A stretch of DNA of 64,000 bases from Oceanobacillus profundus (GTDB taxonomy: Bacteria; Bacillota; Bacilli; Bacillales; Amphibacillaceae), in assembly GCF_003515705.1 (NCBI RefSeq), contig NZ_QWEH01000014.1, positions 1 through 64,000 on the forward strand. Reading direction: 5' to 3'. Both the position numbers and the translations under genes were made by a program. Numbering within the stretch: position 1 is the first letter of the stretch; each line of letters starts with the position of its first letter. The notes beneath the pieces were generated by a model. That model saw only the letters and a program-made list of their open reading frames with translations, did not search any database and had not been told where the DNA came from. Shown here one piece after another: positions 9,419 through 18,475 of this stretch.

Positions 9419-9939
9419 AAGTGGGCTGTAGTGGAATGTTCGGTAATGCTGTATAAAGCCCCCTTGTCATAGGTGATGGCATTTTGTTTTTAATGGACGA
9501 ATTGGGAAAGCAGAGCAACATTCATATATCGCTTGCCGACATGAAATGAACGCGGCATTAATGGCCAGTGCTGAAGCCAAATTGACGGGGAAAATGACGG
9601 TGTGTACTGCAACTTCTGGGTCTGGTATTACTGTTTTACTTAATGGATTAGTTGACGCATGGCAAGATAAAGCGCCTGTTTTCGCAATCACCGGGCAAGT
9701 GGAACGAACACAAATTGGTACTGGTACAGCTCAGGACATCAATCAGCAACAGCTAATCGCACCACTCGCATAATATTCCTCTTTGGTTACGGACAGCCAC
9801 TCCTTCCCCGGATTATGAATATCGGAAAGCAGCACTCGGAAAAGGTGGTGTGGCCCATCTATCTATACCGAAAGATATTTGGATACAGCCCGTTAGCGAT
9901 GGCTTTTTACCCAACACCGCCCGCAAACATAAATCATAA
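9419..9939 (+). pseudogene. Pyruvate oxidase/acetolactate synthase-like ThDP enzyme remnant
   Basis: N-terminal third of a thiamin-diphosphate enzyme, in pieces. GILFLMDELGKQSNIHI is followed after a frameshift by ALMASAEAKLTGKMTVCTAT, SGSGITVLLNGLVDAWQDK and PVFAITGQVERTQIGTGTAQ. A stop at 9771 and another frame change lead to GKGGVAHLSIPKDIWIQPV. It is closest to the pyruvate oxidase (YdaP/PoxB) branch. The FAD and ThDP-binding C-terminal halves are gone. Confidence 0.8.
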
Positions 9940-10051
9940 CATTAGACCACATCTTAAAAGCGTGTGATCTATTTCTTCTGCTTACTAACAAATTGACCTA
10001 TAAGAAATTAAACACCTAACCTTCATCTACAGAAATGGTAGAACTTAACAA

Positions 10052-10080
10052 GTATATTTAATTACTATATCTACAAAATA
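10052..10080 (+). promoter_or_regulatory. Possible sigma-G-type promoter of the spoVA operon
   Basis: GTATA (10052-10056) and CAAAATA (10074-10080) are 17 bases apart, a partial fit to the forespore sigma-G pattern. They sit 28 bases before the first start codon. The gene content (SpoVA) is known to be forespore-expressed in Bacillus, which supports but does not prove the call. Confidence 0.4.
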
Positions 10081-10108
10081 CATAGTGCAAGTAATGAGGA
10101 GGGATGAA

Positions 10109-10312
10109 ATGACAGTAGCAACACAAGTAAAACAAACAATTGCAGGATTGAAAAGTGTTCAGGCAAGTTTTGAACAGTTTGCACTTGAGACAGAAAACAA
10201 ACAAGCAAAACAACTATATCAAGATGCAGCACAACAAACTATGGGCGTACTAAACAATGTAGAACCAAGAGTTACTCAAATAGAACAAGAAGAACCACAA
10301 TACAAACAATAA
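10109..10312 (+). CDS. DUF1657 small protein, first gene of spoVA operon
   Basis: A 67-residue DUF1657 protein. It has two helices with heptad-like spacing, VATQVKQTIAGLKSVQASF and FALETENKQAKQLYQDAA, and ends EEPQYKQ. The role is unknown; it is a constant partner of extra spoVA operons. GAGGAGGG, eight bases before this ATG, selects it over the upstream GTG and ATG codons. A paralogue sits at 12732 and a homologous segment forms the tail of the DUF421 protein at 12950. Confidence 0.85.
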   Translation: MTVATQVKQTIAGLKSVQASFEQFALETENKQAKQLYQDAAQQTMGVLNNVEPRVTQIEQEEPQYKQ

Positions 10313-10387
10313 AGGCATTGGCGAGTAACTAAAGGAGGGCTTTTAGTAGCCTCCTACATACCTCAAATGAAGAGATGGGTGTGAGAT

Positions 10388-10852
10388 ATGCGAACAACCA
10401 CAGTATTTTTTTTCCTTTGTTTAGCTTTATTATTGACCGCTTGTGGAAATGAACCACCACAGGAACAAGGACAACAAAGCGTTGATTCTCCGGATATTAC
10501 AAAGATTTCCAATGAAAAACTAATTAGTCAGCAACCATCTAATAAAGCAAAAGATATTTTAAGCGACTATGAAGAAATAACGGCTATAAAATCTGTGAAT
10601 ACAAAGGATAGCCTTTTTATTGCAGTTGAAGTCGAGCATCATGAACGGTTCACCATGTCACAACTAGAAAAGAAATACAAAAAAGAAATGAAAAAGCATT
10701 TCAAGGATATGAAGATTGAGTTTTCAACTGATAAAAAGATTGTTCTTGAACTTGAAAAGCTCGAGCAGAAAATCCATCATAACGATATCTCAAAAAAGGA
10801 AATGGAGAAAAAATTTAAGCAGATTGCAAAATTGGCAAAGGAACAGACCTAA
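10388..10852 (+). CDS. YhcN/YlaJ-type sporulation lipoprotein
   Basis: A 154-residue exported lipoprotein. The signal peptide (about residues 1-18) ends in the lipobox LLTAC. A Q- and S-rich linker follows. The domain has KAKDILSDYEEITAIKSVN and a basic C-terminal helix (KKYKKEMKKHFKDMKIEF), matching the YhcN/YlaJ spore-lipoprotein family. Such proteins sit in the inner spore membrane; their function is undefined. It lies between DUF1657 (75-base gap) and spoVAC (20-base gap), the same position as in mobile spoVA2-type operons. Confidence 0.82.
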   Translation: MRTTTVFFFLCLALLLTACGNEPPQEQGQQSVDSPDITKISNEKLISQQPSNKAKDILSDYEEITAIKSVNTKDSLFIAVEVEHHERFTMSQLEKKYKKEMKKHFKDMKIEFSTDKKIVLELEKLEQKIHHNDISKKEMEKKFKQIAKLAKEQT

Positions 10853-10872
10853 CAGAAAGGGTGAAATAATCT

Positions 10873-11352
10873 ATGGCTGATGAGAAAAAGAAAAACTTAC
10901 CACCCGAAGCACAGAAATACCAGGATTTCCAGTCAAAAAGGGAAGTAAAAAGACCCTTGCTGAAAAACTGCATAAAAGCTTTTTTAGTTGGCGGGATTAT
11001 TTGCTTTATTGGACAAATTATTACTACTTTTTATATATATAATTTTAAATTCACCGAACAAACTGCTGGAAACCCAACTACAGCAACACTTATTTTTATA
11101 ACTATGCTTTTAACAGGGTTTGGTGTTTATGACAGAATCGGCCAGTTTTCTGGAGCTGGTTCAGCAGTACCTGTAACAGGGTTCGGAAATGCAGTAATAT
11201 CATCTGCCATTGAATACCGTACAGAAGGTTTTGTATTAGGGGTTGGCAGTAATATGCTTAAATTGGCGGGTCCAGTGATTGTATATGGTGTCTTTTCAGC
11301 TTTCATTGTCGCTCTAATCAAAACGATTCTCGTTCAATGGGGGGGGTTTTAA
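10873..11352 (+). CDS. spoVAC: SpoVAC, dipicolinate channel subunit
   Basis: A 159-residue membrane protein with four or more TM segments. It has the SpoVAC hallmarks: a soluble N-terminus (PEAQKYQDFQSKREVKRPL), AFLVGGIICFIGQIITTFY, LLTGFGVYDRIGQFSGAGS and AVPVTGFGNAVISSAIEYR. In Bacillus SpoVAC is a mechanosensitive inner-membrane channel moving Ca-dipicolinate into and out of spores. A ribosome site (AAAGGGTG) precedes the ATG. The stop codon abuts the spoVAD start. Confidence 0.95.
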   Translation: MADEKKKNLPPEAQKYQDFQSKREVKRPLLKNCIKAFLVGGIICFIGQIITTFYIYNFKFTEQTAGNPTTATLIFITMLLTGFGVYDRIGQFSGAGSAVPVTGFGNAVISSAIEYRTEGFVLGVGSNMLKLAGPVIVYGVFSAFIVALIKTILVQWGGF

Positions 11353-12369
11353 ATGCTAGCCGGACATCAAACATGGATATTTAATAATAAACCCGTCATT
11401 CTAACCACTGGTACTGTTGGTGGACCTTTTGAAGCGAACGGAAATATACCAGAAGCATTCGACACACTTCATGATGACATGTGGCTTAAACAGGATTCCT
11501 TTGAGAAATCTCAACAGAAAATGATGGAAGAAGCTTGTCAAATTGCTGTAAAAAAGAGTTCTATCGAAAAAGAACAAGTTCAATTTTTTATCGGTGGTGA
11601 CCTAATCAATCAAATAACCCCGACAACCTTTGCCGCCAGTACAATGGGTCTCCCCTATTTCGGCTTATTCAGTGCCTGTGCAACATCAATGGAAAGCTTG
11701 GCATTATCGGCAGCAATCATCAATGGTGGTGGTGCCAATTATGTATTAAGTGGTTCATCCAGTCACAATGCAGCCACAGAAAAGCAGTTTCGGTACCCTA
11801 CGGAGTATGGTGGTCAGAAACCTCCAACTGCCCAATGGACTGTCACTGGTGCAGGATGTGCATTGGTAGCAAAGACGGGCGTTGGTCCAAAAATAACATC
11901 GGCAACAATCGGAAAAGTTGTCGATATGGGAATGACAGATCCTTTCAATATGGGCGGTGCAATGGCTCCCGCAGCTGCTGATACCATTGAAACTCATTTA
12001 AAGGAAAGAAATGTCGATCCCTCCTACTATGATTTAATTATTACTGGAGATCTCGGTCATGTTGGAAGAGAGGTATCCTTGGACTATATGCATAATAGAG
12101 ACATTCCAATCGAGGATAGTAAATATGTGGATTGTGGGCTTACAATTTATCGGGAAGGTCAGCCTGTTCTTGCTGGTGCGAGTGGTGCGGCATGTTCTGC
12201 TGTTGTAACGTATGGGCATTTTCTTAAACAGATGGCACAAGGAGAAACCAAACGAATATTAGTAGTTGCAACTGGCGCCTTGCAATCTACCTTAAGTGTA
12301 CAGCAAGGAGATACTCTCCCATGTATTGCACATGCAGTATCAATTGAATCAGGAAGTGATCAGGTATGA
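11353..12369 (+). CDS. spoVAD: SpoVAD, dipicolinate-binding protein
   Basis: A 338-residue cytosolic protein with the thiolase-like fold of SpoVAD. Landmarks are the N-terminal [21 protein letters not shown], the [14 protein letters not shown] loop at the former thiolase cysteine, [15 protein letters not shown] and [14 protein letters not shown]. SpoVAD binds dipicolinic acid at the inner spore membrane with SpoVAC. Length is normal for the family. It starts directly after spoVAC and overlaps spoVAEb by four bases (ATGA), so translation is coupled. Confidence 0.95.
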   Translation: MLAGHQTWIFNNKPVILTTGTVGGPFEANGNIPEAFDTLHDDMWLKQDSFEKSQQKMMEEACQIAVKKSSIEKEQVQFFIGGDLINQITPTTFAASTMGLPYFGLFSACATSMESLALSAAIINGGGANYVLSGSSSHNAATEKQFRYPTEYGGQKPPTAQWTVTGAGCALVAKTGVGPKITSATIGKVVDMGMTDPFNMGGAMAPAAADTIETHLKERNVDPSYYDLIITGDLGHVGREVSLDYMHNRDIPIEDSKYVDCGLTIYREGQPVLAGASGAACSAVVTYGHFLKQMAQGETKRILVVATGALQSTLSVQQGDTLPCIAHAVSIESGSDQV

Positions 12370-12716
12370 TATTTTTCTGGGCATTTATCGTTGGTGGACT
12401 TATTTGTGTCATCGGTCAAATCATGTTTGATGTTTTTAAACTATCCCCTGCACATACATTGACAATTTTAGTTGTAAGTGGAGCAATACTTGATGGATTT
12501 GGTTTGTATGAGCCATTAATTGATTTTGCTGGTGCAGGTGCCACCGTACCGATTACAAGCTTTGGGAATTCTCTTGTTCATGGAGCAATGCAGGAAGCTG
12601 AAAAACATGGGATCATTGGTGTTGTCACCGGAATGTTTGAAGTGACGAGTTCCGGTATATCTTCCGCTATCATTTTCGGGGTCATTGGTGCATTAATTTT
12701 CAAACCTAAAGGCTAA
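12366..12716 (+). CDS. spoVAEb: SpoVAEb membrane protein
   Basis: A 116-residue, three- to four-TM protein. It shows [37 protein letters not shown] and [14 protein letters not shown], a paralogous pattern to SpoVAC. It completes the SpoVAC-D-Eb trio typical of second, mobile spoVA operons, which lack SpoVAA, SpoVAB and SpoVAF. It is translationally coupled to spoVAD. Confidence 0.93.
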   Translation: MIFFWAFIVGGLICVIGQIMFDVFKLSPAHTLTILVVSGAILDGFGLYEPLIDFAGAGATVPITSFGNSLVHGAMQEAEKHGIIGVVTGMFEVTSSGISSAIIFGVIGALIFKPKG

Positions 12717-12731
12717 ATGGAGGCTGATCGT

Positions 12732-12932
12732 ATGACTGTCGGTTCGCAGGTTAAAGGATGCTATTCATCCATTAAAAGCATTGAAGCAAGTCTAGGTGTA
12801 TTATCGAACAAAACACAGAACATAGATTCCAAACAAGCACTTGAACATACCGAACAACTAATTAAAGAGATTAAGAATGACCTGCAGAAGCAAGTGGTGT
12901 TGCTTTCGAAGCAAGAACCGCAATATAAATAG
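12732..12932 (+). CDS. DUF1657 small protein, second copy
   Basis: A 66-residue paralogue of the protein at 10109. It keeps the TVGSQVKGCYSSIKSIEASL helix and the EPQYK end. TGGAGG, eight bases upstream, selects this ATG over an earlier in-frame one. It lies 15 bases after spoVAEb and 17 before the DUF421 gene. Confidence 0.85.
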   Translation: MTVGSQVKGCYSSIKSIEASLGVLSNKTQNIDSKQALEHTEQLIKEIKNDLQKQVVLLSKQEPQYK

Positions 12933-12949
12933 AGAGAGGAAGAATCGCT

Positions 12950-13807
12950 GTGCCGGAATGGATCATTGTCTTGTTAAGGTCTTTAACATTAATTGCATTT
13001 TTGTTTTTTCTAACCAAATGGCTTGGATCAAAGCATCTATCACAGTTAAATAGTTTTGAGTATATCTCTGGAATTGTTCTTGGAAGCGTTGCGGCCATTC
13101 ATACCGTCAATCCAGATACAAATTTTAGCTATGCCTTCATTGCGATGGTTGTTTGGTTCATAGTTCCATTTGGGGTAGAGAAAATAGCTCTAAAAAGTAA
13201 AGCTTTTCGGGACTTTACAGAGGGGAAGGGCGTCGTATTTATCCAGGACGGAAAAATTATGGAGGATAACTTAAAAAAGGAAGGTTACTCTACGGATGAC
13301 TTGTTGGAAAAACTTCGTAATAACAATATATTTCTAGCATCAGACGTTGAATTTGCTGTTTTAGAACCAAATGGAAGTTTGAGCGTCCTGCCTAAAAGAG
13401 AAAGTCGTCCCCTCACGGCGAAAGATTTAGGAATTAAACTAGCTCCCACAAAGGAACCACAAACAGTTGTTATGGATGGTAATGTGTTACTGGAGCCACT
13501 AGCAAATCTGTCACTAAACACAAACTGGCTGGAAACCGAGCTTGATAAAATGAATGTCAGCATTGAAAATGTTTTCTTAGCCCAAGCGGATAGTGATGGG
13601 CAGCTGACTGTTGACTTATATGATGACATGATTGCTGTTCCGGCACCGACGGAGAAGCCACTTCTTCTAGCAACCATGAAGAAGTGTCAGGCTGATTTGG
13701 AATTATTTGCTCTTTCAACCGAAAATCCGGAATCAAAAGAAATGTACCAAAGGAATAGTAAAAAACTGCAATCTGCAATTGCTACAATCTCTTCTTATTT
13801 GAATTAG
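12950..13807 (+). CDS. DUF421 (YetF-like) membrane protein with DUF1657-like tail
   Basis: A 285-residue protein. Three N-terminal TM helices (to about residue 80) contain the family motif FLFFLTKWLGSKHLSQLN. A cytosolic YetF domain follows, with VVFIQDGKIMEDNLKKEGY, VEFAVLEPNGSLSVLPK and TVVMDGNVLLEPL. The last 60 residues (TMKKCQADLELFALSTEN and on) align with DUF1657 proteins of the same operon, so the protein looks like a fusion. The start is GTG after AGAGAGGAAG; there is no nearer ATG. It is the last gene of the spoVA operon. Function unknown; homologues accompany mobile spoVA operons that raise spore heat resistance. Confidence 0.88.
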   Translation: MPEWIIVLLRSLTLIAFLFFLTKWLGSKHLSQLNSFEYISGIVLGSVAAIHTVNPDTNFSYAFIAMVVWFIVPFGVEKIALKSKAFRDFTEGKGVVFIQDGKIMEDNLKKEGYSTDDLLEKLRNNNIFLASDVEFAVLEPNGSLSVLPKRESRPLTAKDLGIKLAPTKEPQTVVMDGNVLLEPLANLSLNTNWLETELDKMNVSIENVFLAQADSDGQLTVDLYDDMIAVPAPTEKPLLLATMKKCQADLELFALSTENPESKEMYQRNSKKLQSAIATISSYLN

Positions 13808-14173
13808 CTTTCTTTGTAAGCACTTGTCCGCATTGTTGGTTACTTTATAATGCTTATAACTGATGCAAAATGCGATATACTATTGACTAATTTTCAAAGA
13901 TGGGTCTTACTGGCGCCGTCCGGAATCACACTTGCGTTTAAGCACCTAATGTACAGCCTCCAGCCTTCTCAAGAAAACCAATCTTGGTGTATTCGGACAC
14001 TGATATTCTAAGCAGGAATCACCGCCCAGACTGTTTAGTCTATACGGGAAATTTCATTGTCATTTCTTTCAGTTAATGAATTCTGTTATAGAAAAACGTT
14101 ATACAAGTAGCCCAAATACACGTAGAATCTATCTCGAGGACAGTAGGTAAGACCCCTACAAGAGCAAGAGGCT
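13808..14173. other. Degraded intergenic sequence
   Basis: No intact gene. Minus-strand scraps such as YTKIGFLEKAGGCTLGA are seen but cannot be assigned. It probably belongs to the same decayed block as the DNA ligase remnant that follows. Confidence 0.4.
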
Positions 14174-14343
14174 ACTGAACATGTACAATCCGTTCAGAAT
14201 TGAATTCCAACTGATTCAGTATATCTTTACGTTCGATTAGTGATAAGGATGTAGTCATTTCACCAGGATAATAAATAATATCGAATACACAATATTGAAT
14301 TTGATATTGGCTCTTTTTGCTTTTGAATCGTTCCATCATTGCT
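14174..14343 (-). pseudogene. ATP-dependent DNA ligase (LigD/YkoU-like) fragment
   Basis: A 56-codon piece reads AMMERFKSKKSQYQIQYCVF, then DIIYYPGEMTTSLSLIERK and DILNQLEFNSERIVHVQ. This is the adenylation-domain segment F(D)ILYxxG...LIERKxxL of bacterial ATP-dependent ligases. Those work with Ku in end joining of spores. The rest of the gene is lost. Confidence 0.65.
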
Positions 14344-14380
14344 CTCTATCGTAACAACTATATAAGTGGATCAAGAATCA

Positions 14381-14412
14381 ATGGTCCAACATCCAGTTAT
14401 TGCTATTCGTTC
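14381..14412. repeat. Short dispersed repeat, copy 2
   Basis: Second copy of the 1896-1929 sequence, again next to degraded coding sequence and in the same orientation. Confidence 0.55.
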
Positions 14413-14548
14413 TTTGAATTCACCAACTAATAACCTGTATTTAAATCCCAAAATTGGAAAGCTTAAATAAGATTGTTAAGTTGGATGTTAAATGTAATAA
14501 CAAAAAAGGAACATCCAACAGATAATTTATGTGAAGGTGGGACATACA

Positions 14549-14728
14549 TTGGAAATAAATAATATTGCAGGGATCGGTGACGAAATCTCTTTTAAGTCTG
14601 GGGTAAAGGGGATTGTCGAAAAGATCTATCAGAATTCAGTGATGGTATCGGTTACTGAAAATACAACCAATCTGGAGTTTGAAGGAGATAAAACAGTTAT
14701 TGGACATAAAAATTATGAGATTATCTGA
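14549..14728 (+). CDS. DUF2187 (YkvS-like) small protein
   Basis: A 59-residue DUF2187 protein resembling YkvS. It shows GDEISFKSGVKGIVEKIYQN, SVMVSVTENTTNLEF and the VIGHKNYEII end, a KOW/SH3-like small barrel. A TTG at 14549, eight bases after AGGTGG, gives the length usual for the family; an upstream GTG at 14531 would add six residues. It has its own terminator. Function unknown. Confidence 0.75.
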   Translation: MEINNIAGIGDEISFKSGVKGIVEKIYQNSVMVSVTENTTNLEFEGDKTVIGHKNYEII

Positions 14729-14745
14729 TAAGTTTATAGCATTAA

Positions 14746-14777
14746 AAAGGCGCTTTCCCAATCAGGAAAGCGCCTTT
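14746..14777 (+). terminator. Terminator after the DUF2187 gene
   Basis: Arms AAAGGCGCTTTCC and GGAAAGCGCCTTT enclose a six-base loop, 18 bases past the stop codon. Confidence 0.85.
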
Positions 14778-15228
14778 CAAATTTATATAAATGCTGAATA
14801 AATTCCTCATAAAAAAAGAATAAATTAGGATGCGCGATCCAAACCAGGGAGAGCCAAAGTAAAGGATATTAGGAAATTAGAGTTTTTAAATGAAATAGAA
14901 GTGTTTTTGGGATAGCTTAGAAGTTATAATTTTATGCAACTCACGATGCTTTAATTTAACAAAACACAACTAATAAACAAATCTTATAATTTAGTATTTA
15001 CGTTGAATACATGTAAATGATGTGAAACCTTTGATATTCCAATAGTTCTCACATCGAAGTTAAGATAATTGACATATTTACAACGTTAAGGATATTCCAG
15101 TATTAAAAATTCCCAATATCTCATTTATATCACTGAGAGATTGGAAATTATTCAACAATAGCGCCCGATTTGTTGAAGACTAGTTTATATTCACCAAGAA
15201 AATTGATGTGCTCTTATCCTAACAAATT
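14778..15228. other. No gene seen between convergent genes
   Basis: AT-rich, stop-filled sequence. A weak hairpin with arms TTCAACAA and TTGTTGAA (15151-15177) could end the minus-strand DUF421 transcript, but it lacks a clear T-run. Confidence 0.4.
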
Positions 15229-15912
15229 TTATTTAGGACTTACATGTATGCCTTCACTCTCTCGCCAATCTGCGTAAAGTATACGCTTTACATTATCATA
15301 TCCATTGGTAGTTAATTGGTTATCTAACCACTGTTGATCAAATCCGAGTTCATGTAAATTATCCCATAAAATTTCCCCATCTATAATTAACGATGTTGGG
15401 AGGTCTACTGGACTTTCTGGAAGATTGAGATCTTGCTTGTCTGGTTTTTGATACTTGGATTTTAATAATAAACTTATTTGCCCATTAGCTTCCAATATAC
15501 CGTATTTGACTTCGCGAACTGAAAAGACATTATTTTGACGGAGTATACTCAATACTTGATTTACATCCAATTTGTTCTTTGTAAGTAACTTTCTGTCCAT
15601 AACACCATCTCTAATGATGATGTTAGGATTGCCTAATAAGAGAGAACGTGTCGATTTATTTTTTAGAGTCATAAACTCTATTCCCAACATAAGAAACGTC
15701 CACAATCCGATGGCATATAAAAAATGAAAAATCCCTACCTTATCTTCATAAATGGTATTTCCTAACAAATCTCCAAGTACTAACACAAAGACTAAGTGAA
15801 ACGGGGTTAACTGATAGATGGATGTTCTGCCTGTTATGATAATGATAAAAAATAAAGTTGCAAAACCAACGATGACTTTGATCGTCAGTAAACCAATATT
15901 AACTTCTTCCAA
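15229..15912 (-). CDS. DUF421 (YetF-like) membrane protein, second copy
   Basis: A 227-residue DUF421 protein with three N-terminal TM segments and the cytosolic YetF domain (IIRDGVMDRKLLTKNKLDV, VKYGILEANGQISLLLK, SLIIDGEILWDNLHELGF). Unlike the copy at 12950 it ends after the YetF domain and has no DUF1657-like tail. GGAGG, eight bases before a TTG at 15912, decides the start; an upstream in-frame TTG at 15927 overlaps that site. It follows the CBO0543-type gene in one transcript. Confidence 0.85.
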   Translation of the reverse strand: MEEVNIGLLTIKVIVGFATLFFIIIITGRTSIYQLTPFHLVFVLVLGDLLGNTIYEDKVGIFHFLYAIGLWTFLMLGIEFMTLKNKSTRSLLLGNPNIIIRDGVMDRKLLTKNKLDVNQVLSILRQNNVFSVREVKYGILEANGQISLLLKSKYQKPDKQDLNLPESPVDLPTSLIIDGEILWDNLHELGFDQQWLDNQLTTNGYDNVKRILYADWRESEGIHVSPK

Positions 15913-15935
15913 AGTTTTTTCCTCCAATTTAAATT

Positions 15936-16514
15936 TTACTTCGTTGTAAGATCTTGAGGTTTAGATAAAGAGGCTAGTTTTAGTATTAAAGCTCGAGTTA
16001 CAATTCCAACAATGATGTAATATATGAATGAATATCTATATCTCCACTCTAAATAATTAACAAGTTTGACCCACTCGCAAAAGGGTTCACCTATATAGGC
16101 ATATGTTAGTGCCATAATGATCTGGGCTAAAATAAAAGATTTCCATGTTCTAAAATATTGATATAACAACATGTAAGCTACAGGTACCATTGAAAAATCA
16201 AAAGGAAAGGCCCTAGGAATAAAAGGTAGGAATGCAATGGGGTAATCCCAAAAACTGTATTGTGCACCAACTACATCTAATAAGGTTGTTGTCAAGATAA
16301 TTATGGTACCAAATAACAAAATTTCTAAAATAATGTCTCGTTTAACAAGTTTAGCCCATATAACCCAAGGCACAACTAAAAAAACGACTAGTATCCACCA
16401 TTCCCAAGTTAAAAACTCATTTTTTAGCCAACCATTTAATTCTAAATGATAGAGCTTATCTTCTAATAAACGTATTTCCTTAAGATTTTCAAATATATTA
16501 TCTATTGATATCAC
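15936..16514 (-). CDS. CBO0543-family membrane protein
   Basis: A 192-residue protein with about five TM segments. The EWWILVVFLVVPWVIWAKLV helix, EILLFGTIIILTTTLLDVVG and SFWDYPIAFLPFIPRAFPF match the CBO0543 family of Firmicutes. Function unknown. The apparent start is GTG, but the only ribosome-like AAAGG overlaps it, so the true start may differ by a few codons. It leads a two-gene operon with DUF421 (23-base gap). Confidence 0.7.
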   Translation of the reverse strand: MISIDNIFENLKEIRLLEDKLYHLELNGWLKNEFLTWEWWILVVFLVVPWVIWAKLVKRDIILEILLFGTIIILTTTLLDVVGAQYSFWDYPIAFLPFIPRAFPFDFSMVPVAYMLLYQYFRTWKSFILAQIIMALTYAYIGEPFCEWVKLVNYLEWRYRYSFIYYIIVGIVTRALILKLASLSKPQDLTTK

Positions 16515-16659
16515 CTTTATATTTAAATGAAAAGGTAACAGATATTTGAATTCAAACTCTTTGAGCTGCCTTTTTAGTTAGTAATGAATTTCCATCGTAA
16601 ATAAGAAAAAAACCATGTTGGAAGTTCTTTTTAAAACAATAAAAACAGGATACATCAAC

Positions 16660-18153
16660 TTATAATAATGGAGAAAGCAGGCGAGCACCCTGTTCAACAA
16701 TGCGCTCGGTCAGGGATCTTTGCAACAAGTCTTCCATTCTTAATGGTACAGAATCAGTAAGATCCCTCTCGAACTGCTCTGTGAGTTCCCTTGCCACATC
16801 AGCACTGTACACGACTTGACACACCTCATAATTCAGGCGAAAACTTCTCATATCATAGTTTGCTGCGCCTACTTCTGCAATTTCCTCATCAATGATCATC
16901 AGTTTCGCATGTAACATTCCTTTATTGTACTGGTAGATTTGGACCCCAGCTTCTATAAGTTCCCCGTAATAAGTACGGCTTGCATAGCCCACAATTTTTT
17001 GGTCAATGTGGCGAGGAACCAGCAATCTTACATCTACACCACGAGCCACAGCTGTCTTTAATGCCATGATAATATCTGTTTCTGGTACAAAGTAGGGGGT
17101 TGTTATATCAATAGTCTTGGTCGCCTGTGTTATACATATAAAGTAAGCTTGACGAATAACTGGGGTAGGAATTCCAGGGTTTCCTTCCAACGTGTGGATG
17201 TACGCTTTTTGCAATGTCCCTGTCTTTGGATATATGTCCATCTCTTTACCATCTATGGTGCTCAACTCTGACCCCAATTCGGCTGACCATCTGGAAAGGT
17301 CTACTCTTCCGATTGGATTGATTTTTGTTACCTCAGATTTTGTTTTCAGATTTTTTTTCGATTTTACCCGTTCCGGCACAGCAATATTCCAATGAACGTC
17401 AAAGACAGTCTGCAAATCGACTGATGCTTCTCCTGTTATTTGTAAATGAGTATCCCGCCAGAAGCCAACGTCAGGATTTAATCCTGTATATTCATATCCT
17501 ACGTTCATGCCACCAGTAAAAGCTTTCTTTCCGTCGACCGTGACAATCTTACAGTGATCCCGATAATTCCAATTGGATAAAATCCAGGGAAAGCGTAAAG
17601 GAAATATTGTCCGGCATTCTATCCCTGCTTCCACCATCTGCAGGATTTTTTGACGCGGAAATTTTTTACTCCCCCAACCATCTCTAATAAAACGAACCCG
17701 CACTCCGTTTACTGCTTTTTCGATCAGCAGTTCTGTGATGCGATTACCTATTTGGTCATTCCGATAGATGTAATATTCCAGATCAATGGTTTTTTGGGCT
17801 TTTTGTAGAGATTCGATGAGTAGTTCATATTTTGCTATTCCATTGTTTAGTACTTGGACTTTGCCGACTCGAAGCCCCTGCACGGTGAAATCACGTAAAG
17901 TATCAGCGATTACCGAGGATGAATGACTAAATGTATCAGGTAATTTGTCAGACTCATTATGAGAAGAGGTCAATCTTTTCCGATGAATACGCCTGGGATT
18001 TGATGTACTAAGATATAGCCAGAAACCAATGATTGGCAAAATAAGGACGATTGTTATCCAATTCAAAGCCTTGGCAGGGCGACGAACTTCCCAAATTGCT
18101 ATGAATAACATAAAGAACATATTTAACAGGTATAGATAAAAAATCCACTCCAA
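16660..18153 (-). CDS. cls: Cardiolipin synthase
   Basis: A 497-residue bacterial ClsA-type enzyme that condenses two phosphatidylglycerols to cardiolipin plus glycerol at the membrane. Two N-terminal TM helices are followed by two phospholipase-D (HKD) motifs, HCKIVTVDGKKAFTGGMN and HAKLMIIDEEIAEVGAAN. Both catalytic His/Lys/Asp sets are intact. The start is TTG after GGAGGG. It lies upstream of the CBO0543-DUF421 pair on the same strand with a 145-base gap. A cls gene beside DUF421 and spoVA genes repeats the make-up of known spore heat-resistance elements. Confidence 0.95.
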   Translation of the reverse strand: MEWIFYLYLLNMFFMLFIAIWEVRRPAKALNWITIVLILPIIGFWLYLSTSNPRRIHRKRLTSSHNESDKLPDTFSHSSSVIADTLRDFTVQGLRVGKVQVLNNGIAKYELLIESLQKAQKTIDLEYYIYRNDQIGNRITELLIEKAVNGVRVRFIRDGWGSKKFPRQKILQMVEAGIECRTIFPLRFPWILSNWNYRDHCKIVTVDGKKAFTGGMNVGYEYTGLNPDVGFWRDTHLQITGEASVDLQTVFDVHWNIAVPERVKSKKNLKTKSEVTKINPIGRVDLSRWSAELGSELSTIDGKEMDIYPKTGTLQKAYIHTLEGNPGIPTPVIRQAYFICITQATKTIDITTPYFVPETDIIMALKTAVARGVDVRLLVPRHIDQKIVGYASRTYYGELIEAGVQIYQYNKGMLHAKLMIIDEEIAEVGAANYDMRSFRLNYEVCQVVYSADVARELTEQFERDLTDSVPLRMEDLLQRSLTERIVEQGARLLSPLL

Positions 18154-18475
18154 CTGGAATCCCTCCTTCTTTTTCTCTTTCTCTTAATATGTACAAACTA
18201 TGGACCAATATACGTATGGAATATGAAGGGATTGTTTGTTATATATTATGGACTACCTTTATAAGAACTTTTATAAGATATTAAGAACGAAAAAAAAAGA
18301 GAATTATGGTTGGGTAAGTTCTGACATCATGAAAGGCGTAATGATCTGGGCACTGTCCTAACTAGAGACTTAGTGATTTTGAAAAATTACCATCTGGTAA
18401 ATTCCTAATATATGTATAGTTTTTTATAAATTTGGAAAGTTAAAGTGGTAATGAAGCAATAAGGAGGAACTGTTC
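18154..18475. other. Divergent promoter region between cls and the coat genes
   Basis: AT-rich intergenic sequence that must hold promoters for both directions. I could not assign sigma-factor boxes with confidence. Confidence 0.4.

Noticed and set aside
9318-9691. Minus-strand frames across the pyruvate-oxidase remnant
   Set aside because: Antisense shadows of recognisable ThDP-enzyme sequence; no ribosome site.
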